This document shows positions 44,603 to 53,187 of a stretch of DNA of 64,000 nucleotides, one piece after another. A model generated the notes under the pieces. It ran no database searches. It was not told where the DNA came from and saw only the letters and a program-made list of their open reading frames with translations. Made by a program: the position numbers and the translations under genes. Each line of letters starts with the position of its first letter. The first letter of the stretch is position 1. This DNA is from Paracoccaceae bacterium (GTDB lineage: Bacteria > Pseudomonadota > Alphaproteobacteria > Rhodobacterales > Rhodobacteraceae): contig CACAPQ010000002.1 in NCBI GenBank assembly GCA_902534325.1, positions 1 to 64,000 on the forward strand. Direction: 5' to 3'.

Positions 44603-45933
44603 AAAGTACAATTTCAGAAAAGGCTTCTATTAGAGACGCTCTTCAGGAACTTAAGCGCACCGGGCTGGGGATAACATGTATTGTAGATTCTTTCGATGTA
44701 GTAAAGGGCGTAGTATCTGACGGCGACATTAGGCGAGTGCTTTTAGAAAATAATGACCTGGATGTTTCGATAACATCAATTATGAATTCGGATTTCATTT
44801 TTGCTAAAGAGAATGATACGCGACAAGATATGATGAAAAAATTTGATATGAGCGTGAAGGTGCTGCCGATATTGGATCGAAGATCTCACTTGATTACATT
44901 GGCTCAATCATTAGGCCCAATTCCTTTCCAAAAAGCCTCTTACATCCGAGCTCGCGCGCCAGGGCGAATTAGTATAGCTGGTGGTGGAACAGATTTCACT
45001 AATTATTTTATAAATAACGAAGGTTGCGGTTTAGCCGTATCAATCGCCAAGTTCGCGCACGCAACTTTGCGCCCCAGATTAGACCGTGAAGTCAATATTT
45101 ATTCAGGTGATTTCAACGAAACACTTCATTATGACTCTTTCGAAAAAATTGAGTGCGATAAAAAATTGCCTTTAATTACAACTGGCATCAAGCTTCTCAA
45201 ACCTAATTTCGGTTTTGATTTAGAGGTTGGTTCAGACTTTCCGCCTGGATCTGGTCTTGGTGGTTCAGCAAGTATTTTGACTGCAATGGCTGGAGTGTTC
45301 GCCGAGGCCAAGGGTGATAAAATGTCAAAACAGCAAATTGCAGAGTTTGCGTTCCAAGTGGAAAGGCTAGAGTTAGGAATTAGTGGAGGCTGGCAGGATC
45401 AATATGCGACAGTTTATGGCGGGCTCAATTACTTGGAATTTTCATCTTCCCAAAATGAAGTCATGCCAATCCGATTAGAAATTGATGCGATGCGTGAGTT
45501 AGAAGAGCGCTTGGTTTTGTGTTACACCGGTCAACGGCATAGGGGGTGGGAAGTTCAAAATCGTAACATAAAGCAAGGCAATCCTAGGACATTAGAAGTT
45601 CGAAGTGAACTTAAAGAAATTGTGAAAAAAGTTAAAAATGCTTTGCTTAATGGGGATATTGTTAAATTTGCTGAGTTGTTAACCCAAACGTGGCATTTAA
45701 AAAAACTCGAGAACCCAGATACCACAGGACCAGAAATAGATGAAATATTTTCATTAGCTCTAAAGAATGGTGCGTTAGGAGGTAGGCTGCTTGGCACTGG
45801 TGGAGGTGGTTTTTTTATATTTGTTTCTGATATTTGTCGACGTTTTGAACTCATTAATACCCTTGAGAAAGCAGGCCACAAAACTGAAAGCGTAAAGCTT
45901 CACTCTCAAGGGTTAGTAACATGGACGGTATGA
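44599..45933 (+). CDS. hddA: CBS-domain/GHMP kinase fusion (HddA-like heptose kinase)
   Basis: 444-residue fusion. Residues about 1-115 form a CBS pair (SIRDALQELKRTGLGITCIV, VVKGVVSDGDIRRVLLENN, then KVLPILDRR). Residues about 118-444 are a GHMP kinase with the N-terminal RARAPGRISIAGGGTDF, the ATP loop PPGSGLGGSASILTAMAG, and the C-terminal GGRLLGTGGGGFFIF. The kinase part matches D-glycero-alpha-D-manno-heptose-7-phosphate kinases, which normally are about 330-350 residues without CBS. The CBS pair probably senses a nucleotide. ATGA overlaps at both ends couple it to hddC and the neuD-like gene. Confidence 0.85.
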   Translation: MKSTISEKASIRDALQELKRTGLGITCIVDSFDVVKGVVSDGDIRRVLLENNDLDVSITSIMNSDFIFAKENDTRQDMMKKFDMSVKVLPILDRRSHLITLAQSLGPIPFQKASYIRARAPGRISIAGGGTDFTNYFINNEGCGLAVSIAKFAHATLRPRLDREVNIYSGDFNETLHYDSFEKIECDKKLPLITTGIKLLKPNFGFDLEVGSDFPPGSGLGGSASILTAMAGVFAEAKGDKMSKQQIAEFAFQVERLELGISGGWQDQYATVYGGLNYLEFSSSQNEVMPIRLEIDAMRELEERLVLCYTGQRHRGWEVQNRNIKQGNPRTLEVRSELKEIVKKVKNALLNGDIVKFAELLTQTWHLKKLENPDTTGPEIDEIFSLALKNGALGGRLLGTGGGGFFIFVSDICRRFELINTLEKAGHKTESVKLHSQGLVTWTV

Positions 45934-46541
45934 GTAAGTCAGTTATAGTTGTAGGTACTGGCGGATATGCACTTGAATTAATCTCTTTATTGAAAAGTGC
46001 GTGCATTCCAGTAAAAGGATGTATCGGACCAAAGAATAAGTTATCAGAGATTTGGTTGGGTCCTGATAATGAGCTTGGATGTTTCACAGATGACTATTTT
46101 TTTGTCGTTGCAATCGGTGATGTTCAAAAGCGGTCCGAAATATCGAAAAAAATCCTGTCTCTCGGTGGCGAGTTTTTTTCATTTAGACACGAAAATAGTT
46201 TTGTCGCAGAAAATGCTCAAATTGGAGCCGGGTGCGTGATATATCCTGGAGCCATAATCCATTCTAATGCATTACTTGGTGCTGGAGTGTTAGTTAACTC
46301 AGGCGCTACAATTGGGCATGAAACTCAAATTGGAAATTTCAGCAACATTTCACCTGGAGTATCAATCGGAGGAAATTGTACAATAGGTAATTTTGTGCAT
46401 GTGGGTATCGGAAGTACAATCATTGAAAAAGTTTTTGTCTCGGATTTGGTCACTATTGGTGCTGGGGCCGCGGTCATAAGCAATATAGAGCAAACTAATG
46501 CGACTTATATTGGTGTTCCGGCTAACAATTTAAATAGATGA
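45930..46541 (+). CDS. neuD: NeuD-like sugar O/N-acyltransferase
   Basis: About 203 residues. An N-terminal Rossmann-like domain (SVIVVGTGGYALELISLL) is followed by a left-handed beta-helix of hexapeptide repeats (AQIGAGCVIYPGAIIHSNAL, IGNFSNISPGVSIGG, VTIGAGAAVISNIE) ending in TYIGVPANN. The acetyltransferase His lies in ATIGHETQIG. These are traits of the NeuD/PglD group that acetylate nonulosonic acid precursors or amino sugars. The ATG at 45930 overlaps the kinase stop; an in-frame ATG at 45921 is the alternative. Next to a NeuB-like gene, supporting a nonulosonate role. Confidence 0.85.
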   Translation: MSKSVIVVGTGGYALELISLLKSACIPVKGCIGPKNKLSEIWLGPDNELGCFTDDYFFVVAIGDVQKRSEISKKILSLGGEFFSFRHENSFVAENAQIGAGCVIYPGAIIHSNALLGAGVLVNSGATIGHETQIGNFSNISPGVSIGGNCTIGNFVHVGIGSTIIEKVFVSDLVTIGAGAAVISNIEQTNATYIGVPANNLNR

Positions 46542-47389
46542 AAATTTTTGTTTCAACGACTTGGAATGGTATACAATCTAGCGATCTGTACGAGACATTG
46601 CTTCTAATGAATGACTTAGAATGTGATGGTTTTGAACTAGGATCGACACACTTGCCGATAGTTGACCATGGTTTTATTTGTAAATATGCGTACGGGCGAG
46701 AACTTATAACCCATAATTACTTTCCATCAACAACCGATAATCTTATTATTAACTTGGCCTCCTTAGACGAACCAACTCGAAATAAGTCCATCCAATTTTG
46801 TAGGTCAGCAATTAAGTTTGCAAGTGAGATCGGTGCAAGTCACTATACCGTGCATCCTGGATTTTTGAAAACGCCTGTTCTGGCAAAAAGTTCAAGACGA
46901 AATTTTGATTTTAAGTTTCATCCAATTCAGCAAGACTATGAAAAATCGTACCAAGCTATGTTAAAATCAATAACGTATTTGTTAGAATGCTCCTTCGAGT
47001 ATGGTGTGAATTTGTTGATTGAAACTGAAGGATCAGTTACCGCTCCAAACGTATGCTTATTGGAAACGCCTTCTGAGATTAGGCGACTGTTTGAGTATTT
47101 TCCAAGCGGATTAGACCTAAATTTTAATTTGGCGCATTCTCAATTTTCAAGCACGATAAATAAATTTTGTTTATTGGAATTCATTCATGAGTTTTATGAA
47201 AAAATAAGATTTGTTGAAATAAGTGATAATGATGGCTCAGCAGACCAGCACCGACCATTAAATGCTAATAGCTTTGCGCTTCAATATTTAAAAGTGCTTA
47301 AAAACAAAAATCTGATACTCGAATTTAGGAACTCGAAAATCGAAGATATCCAAAATTCAATAACGATAATTAAGAGGAAGCTGCAATGA
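46538..47389 (+). CDS. Sugar phosphate isomerase/epimerase-like TIM-barrel protein
   Basis: 283-residue protein of the xylose isomerase-like/AP endonuclease 2 superfamily. Strand-end metal residues are recognisable: HYTVHPGF, NLLIETEGS, DLNFNLAHSQF and RFVEISDNDGSADQH, the usual His/Glu/Asp set for a divalent ion. ATGA overlaps at both ends link it to the neuD- and neuB-like genes. In this setting it may supply or remodel the sugar used by the NeuB-like synthase, but the reaction is not known. Confidence 0.75.
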   Translation: MKIFVSTTWNGIQSSDLYETLLLMNDLECDGFELGSTHLPIVDHGFICKYAYGRELITHNYFPSTTDNLIINLASLDEPTRNKSIQFCRSAIKFASEIGASHYTVHPGFLKTPVLAKSSRRNFDFKFHPIQQDYEKSYQAMLKSITYLLECSFEYGVNLLIETEGSVTAPNVCLLETPSEIRRLFEYFPSGLDLNFNLAHSQFSSTINKFCLLEFIHEFYEKIRFVEISDNDGSADQHRPLNANSFALQYLKVLKNKNLILEFRNSKIEDIQNSITIIKRKLQ

Positions 47390-48462
47390 AACGAACACGT
47401 GAAATCTTTTTAAGTGATAAATTATCTATATCTGATCAATCTAAATGTTTCTTTATTGCAGAAGCTGGGGTGAACCATAATGGTAATTTAGAAAATGCAA
47501 TCAAATTGATTGATGCGGCTGTCGAAGCTGGCGCAGACGCAGTGAAATTCCAGACTTTTTGCGCAAGTCAGATCGCCACTCAATACGCTCCAAAGTCGAC
47601 CTATCATATAGAGACAACTGGTAATGATGAACATCAATCGTGGCTTGATTTACTAAAATCTCAAGAGTTATCTGTAGAGGAACATGAAGTTTTATTTAAA
47701 TATTCAGCAAAAAAAAATATAATTTTCCTGTCAACTCCATATGATCTCGAAAGTGTCGATTTATTGGAAAATCTAGGGGTTAGTTTGCTTAAGGTAGCCT
47801 CCACGGACCTAAATAACCATCGGCTTTTAAAATATATGGCCAAAACAAGTATTCCAGTAATATTATCTACTGCAATGTCTACAATTGAAGAAGTGTTACA
47901 ATCGCAAAATATTTTACTTAATGCTGGCTGTAGTGAGTTAGCTATTCTGCAATGTACAGGTAGCTATCCTACAATTGATAATGACTTAAATATCGGTGCA
48001 ATGTTACACATAAGGGAAAAAACAAATTGTGTAATTGGTTTTTCTGACCATTCTACTGGTGTTAATGCTGTTTCAATAGCAACCGCAGCCGGTGCAAAAA
48101 TCGTTGAAAAACATTTTACACTAGACCGATCAATGCCGGGCCCAGATCATCGCGCGTCTTTAGAGCCCACAGAGTTGAAAGAATGTATAAACCTTATGCG
48201 TCGGACAGAGACTATGATGGGGCTTGGAGAGAAGATTGTGTTGGATTGCGAAAGTGAAAATAGGAGAAAATTACGAAAGTTCACTGTTGCAGCGAGAGAT
48301 TTTGAAAAGGGGCATGTTTTGCGAGATGAAGATTTGCTGCTGAAACGTACCGGTGGTGAAGGTGTATCAGCCAACGAAGTAGATTCAATAGTTGGGAAAA
48401 CACTTATTAAAGATGTCATCGCTGACCAAGTGGTCGACTTAGATGTAATAGGAGAAAGTTGA
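47386..48462 (+). CDS. neuB: NeuB-family nonulosonic acid synthase
   Basis: 358-residue enzyme condensing phosphoenolpyruvate with a six-carbon amino sugar to form sialic-, legionaminic- or pseudaminic-type acids. NeuB barrel motifs: FFIAEAGVNHNGNLENAIKL, ADAVKFQTF, KVASTDLNNHRLL, LSTAMSTIEEV, VIGFSDHSTG, and VEKHFTLDRSMPGPDHRASL. A C-terminal SAF (antifreeze-like) domain spans about residues 296-358 (FTVAARDFEKGHVLRDEDLL). The specific product cannot be assigned, since no NeuC/LegG-type hydrolysing epimerase is present. It is coupled to its neighbours by an ATGA overlap and zero spacing. Confidence 0.93.
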   Translation: MKRTREIFLSDKLSISDQSKCFFIAEAGVNHNGNLENAIKLIDAAVEAGADAVKFQTFCASQIATQYAPKSTYHIETTGNDEHQSWLDLLKSQELSVEEHEVLFKYSAKKNIIFLSTPYDLESVDLLENLGVSLLKVASTDLNNHRLLKYMAKTSIPVILSTAMSTIEEVLQSQNILLNAGCSELAILQCTGSYPTIDNDLNIGAMLHIREKTNCVIGFSDHSTGVNAVSIATAAGAKIVEKHFTLDRSMPGPDHRASLEPTELKECINLMRRTETMMGLGEKIVLDCESENRRKLRKFTVAARDFEKGHVLRDEDLLLKRTGGEGVSANEVDSIVGKTLIKDVIADQVVDLDVIGES

Positions 48463-49395
48463 GTGAATATACTAGTTACAGGCGGTGCGGGATATATTGG
48501 ATCAATACTGGTTCCGAAGCTTCTACAGCTGGGCTATAAAGTAACGGTCATTGATAATTTTCTTTTTGACCAAAATAGTTTAGCTGATGCTTGTTATTAT
48601 AATAATTTTACGGTGATCAAAGCGGATGTGCGAAATATTCAGGTTATTTTGGAGTATCTGAAAAATGCAGATTTAATAATCCCGTTGGCAGCTCTAGTTG
48701 GGGCTCCAATCTGCTCGCAAGATCCGGTTGGCGCTAGTACTATTAATAGAGGCGCTATCATAGACTTACTATCAGTTACGTCTGCTGATCAAAAATTAAT
48801 AATGCCCACAACAAATAGTGCTTATGGTTCTGGAAATGAAAATAATTATTGTGATGAAAATTCTGAACTCTTTCCAATTTCCCAGTATGCAATAGAAAAA
48901 GTCGAGGTGGAGCGCGCAATTATGTCGCGATCAAATTCGATTAGTTTGAGGCTTGCAACTGTGTTTGGAATGTCACCGAGAATGCGAACTGACCTGTTAG
49001 TAAATGATTTCGTATATAAGGCGTTAAATGATAGATCTTTGGTGTTGTTTGAAAAGCAATTTAAGCGCAATTTTATTCATGTTAGAGATGTAGCAAAAGC
49101 GTTAATTCACGCTATTGAAAATTTTGATTTAATGAGTGGTGAGATTTATAACGTGGGGCTTTCATCAGCTAATATTTCCAAACAAGAGCTGGCTGAGGCG
49201 ATAAAAAAATATATTCCAGAGTTACAAATTTTTGACGCTGAATTTGCAAAGGACCCTGATCAAAGAAATTATATTGTCTCAAATGCTAAGATTGAGGCCA
49301 CGGGTTTTAAAACTTCATTCACGCTTGATGATGGGATACAAGAACTGATTAAAGGCTATAAAATGATCAGTAACAATAAGTATACTAATATATAG
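48463..49395 (+). CDS. NAD-dependent sugar epimerase/dehydratase
   Basis: 310-residue extended SDR acting on a nucleotide sugar. The cofactor motif is ILVTGGAGYIGSILVPKLLQ (residues 3-22). The catalytic set is the Thr/Ser in TTNSAYGSG and Tyr-x-x-x-Lys as YAIEK (about 142-146), and KRNFIHVRDVAKA is the usual substrate-domain motif. The reaction (epimerisation, dehydration or reduction) is open. The GTG start follows the neuB stop without a gap. Confidence 0.88.
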   Translation: MNILVTGGAGYIGSILVPKLLQLGYKVTVIDNFLFDQNSLADACYYNNFTVIKADVRNIQVILEYLKNADLIIPLAALVGAPICSQDPVGASTINRGAIIDLLSVTSADQKLIMPTTNSAYGSGNENNYCDENSELFPISQYAIEKVEVERAIMSRSNSISLRLATVFGMSPRMRTDLLVNDFVYKALNDRSLVLFEKQFKRNFIHVRDVAKALIHAIENFDLMSGEIYNVGLSSANISKQELAEAIKKYIPELQIFDAEFAKDPDQRNYIVSNAKIEATGFKTSFTLDDGIQELIKGYKMISNNKYTNI

Positions 49396-49404
49396 GATAT
49401 TTTC

Positions 49405-51204
49405 ATGATAACTTTGGGGTTGCATGATGGACATGGCGCAAGCGTTGCTCTCTTTGAAAATGATAAACTTTTAGCGGTAATAGAGGAAGAAAGGCCAAGC
49501 CGACGAAAAGGCTACACTGGATTTCCTGTTCTTAGTATTGGAAGGCTGTACGACGAATTTCCTAAGCAAATGCGCCAAATTGATCAGGTTGCTGTTGGAA
49601 CGGTTTTTCATGATTTTTCACTTTTTGCGACCAAGAGGTATCCTGAATTTTCGATAAGTGATTTTTTATATGAAGAAAGGAACTTCTGGCGGCCGTTTTT
49701 ATGTGAAGATAAGAAATTGAATTACATGGATGTAATGCAGCATAAAGTGAACTTGGATAATGAGATCTATCCTTTAAAGGATATCATTTCTAATCCAACT
49801 ACGCAAAATGTTATGCAAATGCGGAAGCACTTCGTCTCAAAATTTTTGGACATTCCAGAAACCAACGTATTTTTTGTTGATCACCACAAGTGTCATGCCA
49901 ATCATGCCTTATTCGGGTCTCAAATTAAAGACGACTGTTTGGTAATTACAATGGACGGGTTTGGCGACGGAACGAATGCTACTGTGGGTGTTTTTAAAGG
50001 TGAACGAATAGAAGAATTGTACCGTACTGATCTCTGCAACATAGGGCGCATTTATCAGTTTATCACTCTGTTACTTGGAATGAAACCTGCAGAACATGAA
50101 TATAAAGTAATGGGCTTAGCAGCTTATGCAAAAGATCAATATATTCGCGAGCCTCTTGAAGTTTTCAGAAATACCTATGGATTGGTGAATGGTCAGTTTC
50201 GCGTGTTAACGGAAATAAAAAACCACTATCAATATTTTAAGAAAAGACTCGAAGGGTATCGTTTTGATGCTATTGCGGGTGCACTTCAAGCATGGGTAGA
50301 AGAAATCCTAGTAGAATTTGTGACTTATTGGATCAAGCAAACTTCAATTCGCAAAGTCGTATTTAGTGGTGGTGTCGCCCTAAATATTAAAGCGTCCAAA
50401 AAAATAGCGGAGATTCCTGATGTCGAATTCATATTTGTTCCTGTGGGTTCAGGTGATGAATCAATCTCTATCGGCGCGGGTTACGAATTATTGCAACAGA
50501 ATTTTATGGCTTCGCAAATTGCAGGTATTTCCAGTCCTTATCTTGGTCCAAAGTTAAGCTCCGAGGCTTGCGAAGAAGTAAGAAATAATGACTTCTTAAA
50601 AAAGAATTTTCAGAGATTTCCCGACGTCACAGTGGAAACTTTGGCGGAGATACTGGCGAATGGGAATGTACTTGCGAACATGGTTGGCGCAATGGAATTT
50701 GGGCCACGCGCGCTGGGAAATAGATCGTTTTTAGCGGATCCGCGTAAGCCAAATATTGTCGAAAAAATTAATGATGCGGTTAAGAATCGAGATTTTTGGA
50801 TGCCGTTTACGCCTAGCATATTAGAAAAATCTGCGGATAGGTATATTCTTAATCCTAAAAGATTACCAGCTCCGTATATGACGATGGCATTTGATACGAC
50901 ACCAGAAGCACAACTTGAAATACCTGCTGCAATACACCCTGTGGATAAAACTGCAAGGCCTCAAATAGTGACGAAGGAAGCAAACACCGATTATTACCTT
51001 TTATTAGAAGCTTTTGAAGCAATTACAGGCGTAGGCTGTTTACTCAACACTTCCTTGAATATCCATGGTAAACCCATTGTTTTCAACCCAATCGACATAG
51101 TAAATGAAATTTTAATGAATCAATTGGTTAAATTAAACTTCATCAGGATAGGCTCCGACCTCTACGTCTCTAAAAGTGTCGAATTTAAAGGATACAAAAA
51201 ATGA
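49405..51204 (+). CDS. NodU/TobZ-family carbamoyltransferase
   Basis: 599-residue enzyme transferring a carbamoyl group to a sugar hydroxyl, using carbamoyl phosphate and ATP. N-terminal YrdC-like/Kae1-like part: LGLHDGHGASVALFE, FFVDHHKCHANHALFGS with the Fe-binding His residues, and MDGFGDGTNATVG. The C-terminal domain contains ANMVGAMEFGPRALGNRSFL and the tail LNTSLNIHGKPIV. It is of normal length. In a surface-glycan cluster it would decorate a monosaccharide. Its stop overlaps the aminotransferase ATG (ATGA). Confidence 0.93.
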   Translation: MITLGLHDGHGASVALFENDKLLAVIEEERPSRRKGYTGFPVLSIGRLYDEFPKQMRQIDQVAVGTVFHDFSLFATKRYPEFSISDFLYEERNFWRPFLCEDKKLNYMDVMQHKVNLDNEIYPLKDIISNPTTQNVMQMRKHFVSKFLDIPETNVFFVDHHKCHANHALFGSQIKDDCLVITMDGFGDGTNATVGVFKGERIEELYRTDLCNIGRIYQFITLLLGMKPAEHEYKVMGLAAYAKDQYIREPLEVFRNTYGLVNGQFRVLTEIKNHYQYFKKRLEGYRFDAIAGALQAWVEEILVEFVTYWIKQTSIRKVVFSGGVALNIKASKKIAEIPDVEFIFVPVGSGDESISIGAGYELLQQNFMASQIAGISSPYLGPKLSSEACEEVRNNDFLKKNFQRFPDVTVETLAEILANGNVLANMVGAMEFGPRALGNRSFLADPRKPNIVEKINDAVKNRDFWMPFTPSILEKSADRYILNPKRLPAPYMTMAFDTTPEAQLEIPAAIHPVDKTARPQIVTKEANTDYYLLLEAFEAITGVGCLLNTSLNIHGKPIVFNPIDIVNEILMNQLVKLNFIRIGSDLYVSKSVEFKGYKK

Positions 51205-52538
51205 TTTCCACAAGGTTTCGTCATATTTGTACAGAGATCCCAAATGAGCGCGATAAAGATATAATTGAAACAATTACCCTTCTTGAGTCGAAACAAGCAA
51301 ATAAAGAATTGCCAGTTGTTTGGGATCGGGCTGATGGTTTTCAAGTATTTGATAGATGGGGAAATTGTTGGATTGATATGACCTCATCAATCTTTGTAGC
51401 TAATACGGGACATAATTCAGAAAACAATCGAAAACACGTACAATCGACATTAGAAAAAGGATTAATGCATGCATACTGCTATCCAACTGTAGAAAGAGCG
51501 GAGTTTCTTAAAAAGTTATTGAGCATGACCCCTAGTTATCTTGAAAAAGCTTCTTTAGCTTCGGCCGGGACAGAAGCTAGTGAAAGAGCATTGAAATTAG
51601 CGAGATTATACAACGCTCAAACTACCCCAGAAAAAAACGTGATTATTGGTGGATCAGGAAATTACCATGGTAAAACCATGGGTGCATTGATGTCTGCAAC
51701 AACGCCTGAAGTACGAAATTGGGTTGGCTATCAAGATCCTAACATGCTACAAATGCCATTTCCTTATCCTTGGATAATGGAGTCTATAAATCTATCCGGA
51801 TCACAATTATTCTTTAACCATATCGAAGAGCTTGAGCAAGATGGTTTAGATTTAAAAAAAATCTGTGCTTTTATCATTGAGCCATATCAAGGTTGGGGAG
51901 CAGTATTCTATCCAGAAGATTACATACGGTCTATGTTTAATTGGTGTCGAGAAAATGATGTATTGTTTATCGCTGATGAGATACAATCTGGTTTCGGTCG
52001 AACCGGCGAGCTCTTTGCTTATCAGCACTATAAGGTTGAACCAGATTTAGTAGTGTGCGGTAAAGGTATTTCCGGTGGTATGCCACTTTCAGCAGTTTTA
52101 GGAGCTTCTAATATAATTGAACTCGATTCAAGTTTAACCAGCACACATGGTGGTCATCCGATAGCATGCGCTGGTGCGCTAGGAAATTTGATTGATTACG
52201 AACGATATAATTTGACACATGAATCAAATAAAAAAGGAACATATTTAAAAAAACGTTTGGATGCACTTAAAAGTAAATTTCCAACACTTATCAGCCGTAT
52301 AGAAGGCCGCGGTATGGTATGGGGTATTTATTTCAAAGATGCGAAAGGTAATTTAGACGTCACTTTTGTAGATAATATGGTAGATAAATTGCTTCAAAAA
52401 GGCATCTTCTCAATTCGAACCGGCCGTGGCGTAATAAAACTAGGACCTCCTTTGATTACTCCAATAGATGCATTGAATGAAGCAATTACGGTTCATGAGG
52501 AGGTTATAGAAGAGTTGTTGTATGAAAGAAATATATAA
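51201..52538 (+). CDS. Class III aminotransferase
   Basis: 445-residue PLP enzyme. Motifs: GTEASERALKLARLYNA, NYHGKTMGALM (His and Gly of the PLP pocket), FIADEIQSGFGRTGELFA (Asp that pairs with the ring nitrogen, about residue 257), and VCGKGISGGMPLSAVLG with the Schiff-base Lys (about 286). Class III enzymes usually act on omega-amino or glutamate-semialdehyde-like substrates. Inside a glycan cluster it may make an amino acid or amine substituent. A truncated SDR remnant follows. Confidence 0.9.
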   Translation: MISTRFRHICTEIPNERDKDIIETITLLESKQANKELPVVWDRADGFQVFDRWGNCWIDMTSSIFVANTGHNSENNRKHVQSTLEKGLMHAYCYPTVERAEFLKKLLSMTPSYLEKASLASAGTEASERALKLARLYNAQTTPEKNVIIGGSGNYHGKTMGALMSATTPEVRNWVGYQDPNMLQMPFPYPWIMESINLSGSQLFFNHIEELEQDGLDLKKICAFIIEPYQGWGAVFYPEDYIRSMFNWCRENDVLFIADEIQSGFGRTGELFAYQHYKVEPDLVVCGKGISGGMPLSAVLGASNIIELDSSLTSTHGGHPIACAGALGNLIDYERYNLTHESNKKGTYLKKRLDALKSKFPTLISRIEGRGMVWGIYFKDAKGNLDVTFVDNMVDKLLQKGIFSIRTGRGVIKLGPPLITPIDALNEAITVHEEVIEELLYERNI

Positions 52539-52564
52539 CCAACTGCGCAACTAAAGGAAACTGA

Positions 52565-52762
52565 GTTAACTCGTCGTCGCCCGCAGGTGTCTATCGTGAA
52601 CAAGATTCTCAATTTGTTAATGAGTTAGTCTCTAGAATCCGAATGAATAGGATGGCGCTACCACACGAATTAAAAGGGCCAATTTTGTTCTTGGCGTTAG
52701 AAACTTGTTCTTATATGACTGGACCAGATATTTATGTAGATGGAGGACTAACAATTTGGTAA
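52565..52762 (+). pseudogene. C-terminal remnant of an SDR oxidoreductase
   Basis: Sixty-five codons after an in-frame stop read VNSSSPAGVYREQ, then MALPHELKGPILFLAL and SYMTGPDIYVDGGLTIW. These are the last quarter of a classical short-chain dehydrogenase, starting at the segment after the catalytic Tyr-Lys. The cofactor and catalytic parts are gone. The VOC gene reuses the end of this fragment, including its GGAGG as ribosome-binding site, and its TTG overlaps the remnant's stop. Confidence 0.75.
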
Positions 52763-53187
52763 CTGAATGGCGCCATGTTGGTATAGCGGTTAGTGACTTA
52801 GATCGCTACATCAGAATTTTCACTGAATATCTTGGAATAAAAAGCTATAAAGAATTCAATGACTTAAATTATGCATATCTCAATCGTTTGGTAGGCAGTC
52901 ATAGCAACAAGATACGTATATGTGTTTTCGATCTTCCAGGAGGTGCTAAAATTGAGTTACTTCAGTATGATATCAAAAAAAAGGCTGAGACTACACCGTT
53001 CTTTATTGGATCAGCACACATCGCATTGACTGTGAACGATCTTGAAGATTTATATTCCAGAAGGGATATATACGATGTGAACTTTGTAAATGCCCCAATG
53101 TATAATCCGGAAAGATCTGTTAAGCTATCTTTCGCTAACATAGGAAATGAGCTAAATCTCGAACTTGTGGAGTTGTTACCTGACTGA
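52756..53187 (+). CDS. VOC/glyoxalase-fold protein
   Basis: About 143 residues from a TTG at 52756, chosen because GGAGG lies 9 bp upstream and the fold begins right there (WRHVGIAVSDLDRYIRIFTE). Two beta-alpha-beta-beta-beta units are visible: the first ends in GGAKIELLQYD, the second starts SAHIALTVNDLEDLYSR and ends NELNLELVELL. Metal-site positions are His in RHVGIAV, Glu in KIELLQ, His in AHIALTV and Glu in LNLELVE. It resembles methylmalonyl-CoA epimerase-like members, and its role in the glycan cluster is unknown. Overlaps neuA. Confidence 0.75.
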   Translation: MVTEWRHVGIAVSDLDRYIRIFTEYLGIKSYKEFNDLNYAYLNRLVGSHSNKIRICVFDLPGGAKIELLQYDIKKKAETTPFFIGSAHIALTVNDLEDLYSRRDIYDVNFVNAPMYNPERSVKLSFANIGNELNLELVELLPD

